Below the pieces are notes generated by a model, which did no database searches, was not told where the DNA came from, and saw only the letters and a program-made list of their open reading frames with translations. Source: Armatimonadota bacterium (lineage in GTDB: Bacteria > Armatimonadota > Armatimonadia > Armatimonadales > Armatimonadaceae). Taken from it: DNA of 10,556 nucleotides. The position numbers and the translations under genes were made by a program. The DNA lies in contig JAURHZ010000062.1 of assembly GCA_030833025.1 (NCBI GenBank), forward strand, positions 1 to 10,556, written 5' to 3'. Shown piece by piece: positions 5,380-10,556 of this stretch. Positions within the stretch are counted from its first letter, which is position 1. Every line of letters starts with the position of its first letter.

Positions 5380-7920
5380 ATGCAACATCCCGGTATTTCT
5401 GCAGCCCTGATCGTAGCTGGCATCGTCGCCATCCCCACAACCGCCCACGCACAAACATCCACAAGCTATCCCCTCACCCCACGCGTGCTGCAGCTTGTTG
5501 GCAAACTGACAATAAGTGAAAAACTCTCGCTCGTCCGCGGAGGAGAAGATCCTAACAACCTCGGACAGGCCGGCTATATCCCAGGAGTGCCACGGCTTGG
5601 AATCGGCCCCCTCCGCCTAACCGATGGCCCAGCGGGTATCCGAGTGGGCAAGCCCGCAACCGCGATGCCGGCTCCCGTCGCCGTCGCCGCCTCCTTCAAT
5701 CCAAAGCTCGCACAGCGCTTTGGGGAAACCGTTGGTAAGGAAGGGCGAGCCCTCGGCCAAGATGTCCTCCTCTCCCCGATGGTCAACATCGTCCGCCAAC
5801 CCGGAGCCGGACGGAACTTTGAAACCCTTGGCGAAGATCCACTGCTCGCCGCATCCCTCGTCGCCGCACAAGTCAGAGGCGTCCAAACCAATGGACTGAT
5901 TGCCACCGTCAAGCATTTTGCTGCGAACAACTTCGAACAGGGCCGGATGGGTGTAAATGTTCTCATCGATGAACGGACGCTCAACGAAATCTACCTCCCC
6001 GCGTTTACCGCTGCCGTGAATGCTGGCGCTGGCTCCGTAATGGGCGCTTACAACAAAATTAATGGCACCTATTGCTGCGAAAACAGCGCGCTCCTCGAAA
6101 CAACTCTGCGCCAGAAGATGGGCTTTGGCGGCTTTGTGATGTCTGACTGGTTTGCAACGCAGTCCACCAATGCAAGTATTCAGGCCGGACTCGATATGGA
6201 AATGCCAGGGGATGGCATCCGCATACCCGGCATGGATGGCTTCTTCGGCAAAAATCTTCAAACCGCAATCGAGACAGGTGAGCTCCCCGAAGGCACACTC
6301 GACCGCTCCGTCGCACGCATCCTAACCGTGATGGAAAAGTTTGGACACCTCGACAAACCAAAGCCACGACCGTCATTCGATAAGGCTGCCGGACGCAAAG
6401 CTGCACGCGATATCGCAGAGGCCGGAGCCGTACTTCTCAAAAATGACCGCTTCATCCTGCCACTCAAATCGGATGCCCTGAAAAACATCGCTTGGATCGG
6501 GCTTCCCTTCGAACGCCCCGTAATCGGTGGCGGCGGCTCCGCGCAGGTAACTCCAACCCAAACCACAAGCATCCGGCAGCTGCTTGGATCAGCCCATGGT
6601 ATCGACAAGCCTCTCTACGCTCCGGGTATCGACACCGATGGCAAAGCCATTCCAGCATCGGCATTCAAAGACCTCACACGCGCCAATGATGCCGCCGCGG
6701 CAAGACGTCAGAATCCTGGCATTGGCATCATCAACGACCCGCAGATTCGCACAGCCGACATCAACCATGTGGCAAAAACTGGCCTCGAATCACGCATCCC
6801 GCAAATCTGGAAAGGCAACCTCGTTGCGCCAGTGACCGGGCGGTATGGAATCAAGGTCCAAGTGGATGGTGGACAGGCAACTCTGACAATCGGAGGGAAG
6901 CTGCGCGCAAGTGCTGGGGGGCTGTTCGGCGGCGGAGCCAGCCTCTATAAGACGCAAGATGGTCTCCTCACCGCAACGATTTGGGTGGATATGGTCAAGG
7001 GCAAGCCCATCCCGTTTACCCTAACCGCAGCTGCTGGAGGGGGCTTTGGGCCGCGAGACCCCAATACTAAGCTCCAAATTCGCCTTGCGTGGGTCACACC
7101 TGCCCGTCAGGCAGAAATGATTGCAAGCGCTATCAAGGTCGCAAAGGGCGCACCAGCCGCAGTGGTGATGGTCTACGATGAAGGTACGGAAGGCACCGAT
7201 CGTGAGGACCTCAGCCTTCCCGAGAGCCAGCGTGCTCTTGTCGAAGCCATCGCGGCGACAAACCCAAACACCATTGTCCTTCTCAACACCGGCGCACCTG
7301 TTGAGCTGCCGTGGCGGGGCCGCGTTCCGGCGATTCTTCAGCTTTGGTACCCTGGGCAGGAAGGCGCCGATGCCACCCTTCGCCTCCTAACGGGTGTCGT
7401 CAGCCCGAGCGGAAAGCTGCCAGTGACATTTCCTGAACGGATACAGGATGGCCCCGTCACCAAACCAGAGCAATACCCAGGAAAAAATGGAGCCGTCGTC
7501 TATTCCGAAGGCCTATTTGTTGGCTATCGCCACTACGACAATGCACGCAAGGCCGTCGCATATCCGTTTGGCCATGGCGTGACCTATTCGCAGTTTGCCT
7601 ACACACGCCTTCGTGTAGCTCATACACCAGCCGGGACAAAGGTGAGCTTTAGCATCCAAAATATTGGGGATGTCCGCGCAACCGATACGCCACAGGTCTA
7701 TGTCACACGCCCGCAGCGCGCGCCCGTGATGCTTCCTGTTCGCTGGCTAGCCGGATTTACCAAAGTCACGCTGAATAAGGGGCAACGCCAGGATGTCACC
7801 ATCACGATTCCACCGACTGCGTGGCGTTACTACGATGACACATCCCACGGCTGGAAACGCCTACCCGGAAACCCAGTTGTCGAAGTTGGACAGTCTAGTC
7901 GGATCCTCCTCTTGCGGTAG
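5380..7920 (+). CDS. Exported GH3 glycosidase with PA14 insert
   Basis: This is a beta-glycosidase (beta-glucosidase or beta-xylosidase type) of 846 residues that releases terminal sugars from beta-linked oligosaccharides. Residues 1-24 are a signal peptide ending AHA before Gln25, though its n-region lacks Lys and Arg. The GH3 N-domain has TDGPAG (81-86), GRNFETLGEDP (about 143-153), KHF (178-180) and the nucleophile Asp256 in MSDWF. The second domain begins near 340 (AVLLKND) and contains GGGGSAQVTP. A PA14-like beta domain is inserted at about 440-575 (TGRYGIKVQVDGG, then a Gly-rich loop). The acid/base is probably Glu604 in EGTDRED, by analogy with PA14-containing GH3 enzymes. Residues 755-808 are the Fn3-like C-domain. 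The start at 5380 is chosen over an open frame from 5254, which runs through the preceding terminator. The mature enzyme is probably periplasmic or extracellular. Substrate cannot be told. Confidence 0.93.
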   Translation: MQHPGISAALIVAGIVAIPTTAHAQTSTSYPLTPRVLQLVGKLTISEKLSLVRGGEDPNNLGQAGYIPGVPRLGIGPLRLTDGPAGIRVGKPATAMPAPVAVAASFNPKLAQRFGETVGKEGRALGQDVLLSPMVNIVRQPGAGRNFETLGEDPLLAASLVAAQVRGVQTNGLIATVKHFAANNFEQGRMGVNVLIDERTLNEIYLPAFTAAVNAGAGSVMGAYNKINGTYCCENSALLETTLRQKMGFGGFVMSDWFATQSTNASIQAGLDMEMPGDGIRIPGMDGFFGKNLQTAIETGELPEGTLDRSVARILTVMEKFGHLDKPKPRPSFDKAAGRKAARDIAEAGAVLLKNDRFILPLKSDALKNIAWIGLPFERPVIGGGGSAQVTPTQTTSIRQLLGSAHGIDKPLYAPGIDTDGKAIPASAFKDLTRANDAAAARRQNPGIGIINDPQIRTADINHVAKTGLESRIPQIWKGNLVAPVTGRYGIKVQVDGGQATLTIGGKLRASAGGLFGGGASLYKTQDGLLTATIWVDMVKGKPIPFTLTAAAGGGFGPRDPNTKLQIRLAWVTPARQAEMIASAIKVAKGAPAAVVMVYDEGTEGTDREDLSLPESQRALVEAIAATNPNTIVLLNTGAPVELPWRGRVPAILQLWYPGQEGADATLRLLTGVVSPSGKLPVTFPERIQDGPVTKPEQYPGKNGAVVYSEGLFVGYRHYDNARKAVAYPFGHGVTYSQFAYTRLRVAHTPAGTKVSFSIQNIGDVRATDTPQVYVTRPQRAPVMLPVRWLAGFTKVTLNKGQRQDVTITIPPTAWRYYDDTSHGWKRLPGNPVVEVGQSSRILLLR

Positions 7921-7950
7921 ATAACTGCACCCGCGGTCGGCAACTTCCGT

Positions 7951-7956
7951 TAGAAT
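7951..7956 (+). promoter_or_regulatory. -10 candidate giving a leaderless ALDH mRNA
   Basis: TAGAAT (5 of 6 to TATAAT) ends 6 bases before the ATG at 7963, the same spacing as for the GH3 gene. The 42-base gap after GH3 has no terminator hairpin, so this would be an internal promoter within a cluster that may also be read through from GH3. No -35 or Shine-Dalgarno site is visible. Confidence 0.4.
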
Positions 7957-7962
7957 GGATGT

Positions 7963-9546
7963 ATGTCGACCGCAACCCCTTTCCCGATTCTCATCAATGG
8001 CGCCTGGTGTGCATCCGCTGACCCAACCGGCACATTCCAAGCAACCAATCCCGCTACCGGAGAGCTGCTCCCTGGCGTCTACCCTGTGTCTGGTCCACAG
8101 GATGTTCAGGCAATCCTAAGTGCTGCTGCCGCTGCGAAAGCCGCGATGCGTGGCCTCGATGCCGAAGTCCGGGCACAGTTTCTGGATGCCTATGCAGCCA
8201 ACCTCGAAGCCGCGAAGGATGCGCTCGTCGCTGCTGCAAATGCCGAAACCGGCCTGCCCGTCGAGCCACGCCTTGGATCTGTAGAGCTTCCACGCACCGT
8301 GAATCAGCTCCGCCTCGCCGCAAAGGCGGTGCGCGCACGCAGCTTTGCTCGTCCGACAATCGATACCGCAACTGGTATCCGTTGCCAGCAGGAAGCCCTC
8401 GATGGCGCGGTTCTGGTCTTCGGCCCAAACAACTTCCCATTCGCATTCAATGCCATCGCTGGTGGAGATTTCGCCGCAGCGATTGCTGCCGGATGCCCAG
8501 TCATCGCAAAGGTCCATACATCCCACCCGACGACCAGCCGCCTCCTCGCTGAGTGTGCAGTAGCCGCTGCGACCGCAACTGGTCTGCCTGCTGGTGCCAT
8601 TCAGCTCGTCTACCGCATCGCTCCACAGCTTGGCTTCGCGATGGTCGAGAGCCCTGCCGTTGCATCCGTTGGTTTCACCGGCGGCCGCGATACCGGGATG
8701 CGCCTCAAGAAAGTCGCCGACCGACATGGCAAACCCGTCTACCTAGAAATGAGCAGTGTCAATCCAGTCTTCGTTCTGCCGGGTGTCCTTGCAGAGCGCG
8801 GGGATGCCCTCGCTGATGAGTTTTCAGGCAGCTGCATCATGGGCGCAGGTCAGTTCTGTACCAACCCTGGGTTTGTTGTCCTCCCGGCTGGCACGGCTGG
8901 CGATGCGTTTACCGCTGCGGTTGTTGCCAAGTTCACGGCTGCAACGCCAGGTGTGCTGCTCGGTAAGGGCGGACGGGATGCGATCTCGGATTCCATCAAA
9001 ACCCTCACCACGGCTGGTGCAACCGTACTCTGCGGAGGCAACCCCGTTGCTGAGCCAGGCTATCGCTTCGAAAACACCATCCTCACCGTCAGTGCTGCAA
9101 CATTCCTCGAGAATCCAGAAGCCCTGCAGACCGAAGCCTTTGGCCCGGTTAGCTTGTTCGTTATTGCGGATGACACAGCGCAAATGTCTGCTGTCGCCGC
9201 ATCCCTCGAAGGCAACCTCACCGGGACGATTTACTCGGCTGCCTCTGGCTCTGATGATGCAGCATACGATGTGATTGCCCCAGTACTGCGCGGTAAGGTT
9301 GGGCGTCTTCTCAATGACAAAATGCCTACCGGTGTTGCGGTCAGCCCGGCGATGAACCATGGTGGGCCATTCCCAGCGACGGGTCATCCCTACTTCACTA
9401 GCGTCGGCCTGCCAGCGGGAATTGAGCGCTTTACGATGCGCTGCTCGTACGACAATGTACGTGCGCACCGCCTGCCGGCTGAGCTCCAGGATGGAAATCC
9501 CCTTGGGATTTGGCGCTCCGTGGATGGTGACTATACCAACGCTTAG
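7963..9546 (+). CDS. 2-oxoglutarate-semialdehyde dehydrogenase-type ALDH
   Basis: This soluble NAD(P)-dependent aldehyde dehydrogenase probably oxidises 2,5-dioxopentanoate (2-oxoglutarate semialdehyde) to 2-oxoglutarate, the last step of non-phosphorylative pentose and aldarate/uronate breakdown. It also occurs in hydroxyproline breakdown. The 527 residues match this subfamily, which is longer than typical ALDHs. The fold motifs are in order: FGPNNFPFAFN with the oxyanion Asn157; cofactor Lys183 in IAKVHTSHP; the GFTGGRDTG turn; general base Glu262 in YLEMSSVNP; and nucleophile Cys299 in GAGQFCTNPG. The last motif and the FAFN and HTSHP variants are those of the ketoglutarate-semialdehyde branch. 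A related aldehyde substrate is possible. The gene follows GH3 by 42 bases and precedes the esterase-like gene by 33 bases. Confidence 0.9.
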   Translation: MSTATPFPILINGAWCASADPTGTFQATNPATGELLPGVYPVSGPQDVQAILSAAAAAKAAMRGLDAEVRAQFLDAYAANLEAAKDALVAAANAETGLPVEPRLGSVELPRTVNQLRLAAKAVRARSFARPTIDTATGIRCQQEALDGAVLVFGPNNFPFAFNAIAGGDFAAAIAAGCPVIAKVHTSHPTTSRLLAECAVAAATATGLPAGAIQLVYRIAPQLGFAMVESPAVASVGFTGGRDTGMRLKKVADRHGKPVYLEMSSVNPVFVLPGVLAERGDALADEFSGSCIMGAGQFCTNPGFVVLPAGTAGDAFTAAVVAKFTAATPGVLLGKGGRDAISDSIKTLTTAGATVLCGGNPVAEPGYRFENTILTVSAATFLENPEALQTEAFGPVSLFVIADDTAQMSAVAASLEGNLTGTIYSAASGSDDAAYDVIAPVLRGKVGRLLNDKMPTGVAVSPAMNHGGPFPATGHPYFTSVGLPAGIERFTMRCSYDNVRAHRLPAELQDGNPLGIWRSVDGDYTNA

Positions 9547-9564
9547 TTGGCCGATGTAGGTGTC

Positions 9565-9572
9565 AAGGAGGA
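9565..9572 (+). promoter_or_regulatory. Near-perfect Shine-Dalgarno site deciding the esterase start
   Basis: AAGGAGGA ends 7 bases before the ATG at 9580. The in-frame TTG at 9547, directly after the ALDH stop, would place this site inside the coding region and is rejected as the start. Confidence 0.9.
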
Positions 9573-9579
9573 CATCCGG

Positions 9580-10416
9580 ATGCAGGACAAGCCGTTTCAG
9601 CCTTTGTGGGGACCTAGCATCCCCGGTCAGATCAAATCGGATGGCGTAGAAGCCGACATCACCAAGCCTGGCGAAGGTTTGGTGATGGGCAAGCGGGTTG
9701 TCCGCTTAGCCAATGTGACTGTGCCAGGGATTGCTGTTTATACGCCTCCAAAGTCCAAACAAAATGGCGCAGCCGTTGTGGTATGTCCGGGAGGTGGCTT
9801 TAGCATCCTCGCGATGGACCTCGAAGGTACGGAAGTGGCCGCTTGGCTCAACAGCATCGGTGTTACGGCAATCGTCCTCAAGTACCGTGTCCCGACGGGT
9901 AGCTTTGATCCGAACTGGCTTGGCCCAACCATGGATGCACAGCGCGCGATCTCGACGGCGCGGAAGAGTGCCAAAGAGTGGGGCATCGACCCGACGCGCA
10001 TCGGTGTGCTTGGCTTCTCAGCAGGTGGGAAAACCGCGGCGATGGCGGCTCTCGCATGCGGTAAGCGCCTCTATGCTCCGCAGGATGATGTGGATGCCCT
10101 TCCATGCAATGCGGATTTCGGTGTATTGGTGTACCCGGCATATTTGGTTGATAAAAACAACCAGCTGAATTCCGAAGTCAATGCGACGAGGGACTGCCCT
10201 CCGATGTTCTTTGCCCATACATCGGATGATCCTGTAACCCCTCAGAGCACATTGGTGCTAGCGGGTGCGCTGCAGACCCAGAAGGTTCCTGTAGAAGTGC
10301 ATTTGTATCCAAATGGTGGCCACGGCTACGGCATGCGTCCGGATAAGACAAAGCAGGTCACGAGCTGGCCGGAGCGTTGCGCAGATTGGATGCGAAATCG
10401 CGGCATCATCCGTTGA
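9580..10416 (+). CDS. Carbohydrate-esterase-like alpha/beta hydrolase
   Basis: This is a 278-residue single-domain alpha/beta hydrolase without a signal peptide, so it probably acts in the cytoplasm. The oxyanion-hole motif CPGGGF lies at about 69-74. Nucleophile Ser147 sits in GFSAGG, the acid is Asp217 in TSDDPV, and the base is His248 in GGHGYG. GIDPTRIGVLGFSAGG and the C-terminal GHGYGMR resemble bacterial acetyl-xylan or oligosaccharide esterases often annotated in xylan clusters (BD-FAE/dienelactone-hydrolase-like). A likely role is removing acetyl or other acyl groups from imported sugars. A lactonase or other esterase function cannot be excluded. The gene is 33 bases after the ALDH gene, whose carbohydrate role supports the call, and 5 bases before the next gene. 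Confidence 0.88.
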   Translation: MQDKPFQPLWGPSIPGQIKSDGVEADITKPGEGLVMGKRVVRLANVTVPGIAVYTPPKSKQNGAAVVVCPGGGFSILAMDLEGTEVAAWLNSIGVTAIVLKYRVPTGSFDPNWLGPTMDAQRAISTARKSAKEWGIDPTRIGVLGFSAGGKTAAMAALACGKRLYAPQDDVDALPCNADFGVLVYPAYLVDKNNQLNSEVNATRDCPPMFFAHTSDDPVTPQSTLVLAGALQTQKVPVEVHLYPNGGHGYGMRPDKTKQVTSWPERCADWMRNRGIIR

Positions 10417-10421
10417 CAACT

Positions 10422-10556
10422 ATGCTCGATAGCGTTGATACGTACATTGGGAGTCATCCCGAGCCTAAGCGCTCTGACCTAATTCGCCTTCATGATCACT
10501 TCAAAAACTTGTTTCCCGGTGAGGCAGTTTCGTTTTTCGATGGTCTGGATGACAGC
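10422..10556 (+). CDS. DUF1801-like protein, 3' end cut by window edge
   Basis: Forty-five codons are visible from an ATG five bases after the esterase stop, open to the window edge. The sequence has VDTYIGSHPEPKRSDLIRLH followed by NLFPG and FFDGLDD. This order matches the N-terminal part of DUF1801 (YdhG-like) proteins, which usually begin with a short helix, a P-[ED]-x-[KR] turn, a second helix and a beta-strand. The family is small, cytosolic and of unknown function, with an iron-chaperone-like fold. There is no Shine-Dalgarno site, but the 5-base gap suggests coupling to the upstream gene. Membership in the sugar cluster may be incidental. Confidence 0.6.
   Translation, partial: MLDSVDTYIGSHPEPKRSDLIRLHDHFKNLFPGEAVSFFDGLDDS

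Noticed and set aside
5617..6261. Long antisense open frame (214 codons) inside the GH3 gene
   Set aside because: It lies opposite conserved GH3 catalytic motifs, has Cys/His/Gly-rich composition typical of a shadow frame, and has no domain or ribosome site.
8116..8727. Antisense open frame of 203 codons inside the ALDH gene
   Set aside because: It is opposite well-conserved ALDH motifs and has shadow-like composition. The same applies to the antisense frame at 8824-9468.
9547..9579. TTG start for the esterase directly after the ALDH stop
   Set aside because: The near-perfect Shine-Dalgarno site at 9565-9572 would lie within the coding region and points to ATG-9580.
1..10556. tRNA or rRNA genes, CRISPR arrays, insertion sequences, attachment sites
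   Set aside because: I found no regularly spaced direct repeats, terminal inverted repeats with a transposase frame, or tRNA-like cloverleaf. Intergenic gaps are short and none exceeds 350 bases.

Overview
The window is a gene-dense bacterial chromosome segment of moderately high GC with no mobile element, RNA gene or CRISPR array that I can see. Two proteins carry lipoprotein or Sec-type export signals and one is a secreted-type glycosidase, which fits a diderm heterotroph that degrades plant polysaccharide. The phylum cannot be fixed from sequence alone. Several starts sit 6 to 8 bases after a -10-like hexamer, a layout common in lineages with many leaderless mRNAs, and I would test deep lineages such as Armatimonadota or Deinococcota first. 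That placement is a weak inference.

Layout. Positions 2-853 (+) hold the 3' part of an alpha/beta hydrolase that enters from the left edge and ends at a strong hairpin terminator (877-906). A minus-strand block follows. In transcription order it is mnmA (tRNA 2-thiouridylase, 4171-3053), a small YtxH-type membrane-anchored helical protein (3003-2692), an AI-2E/PerM-family membrane protein (2657-1467), and a zinc-ribbon plus single-TM protein of unknown function (1467-928). The last two overlap by one base. A weak hairpin over the mnmA stop may partly separate mnmA from the three membrane genes. The divergent region 4172-4507 carries promoter candidates in both directions, and a 55-base span at the mnmA start holds a perfect 11-bp inverted repeat. 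A lone lipoprotein gene (4508-5233, +) of unrecognised family follows, closed by a very strong GC-rich hairpin.

The right half (5380-10556, +) is a compact same-strand cluster: an exported GH3 glycosidase with a PA14 insert, a 2-oxoglutarate-semialdehyde dehydrogenase-type ALDH, a cytosolic carbohydrate-esterase-like alpha/beta hydrolase, and the start of a DUF1801-like protein. Together the first three suggest a route in which polysaccharide fragments are cleaved outside the cytoplasm, imported and deacylated, and the sugar is oxidised without phosphorylation to 2-oxoglutarate (Weimberg or aldarate type). The individual family calls are firm; the joined pathway is inference.

Start sites were reassigned where the sequence decides them: 3003 and 9580 by strong Shine-Dalgarno sites, 5380 by a signal peptide and by its position after a terminator, and 4171 by family N-terminus and a nearby -10 element.
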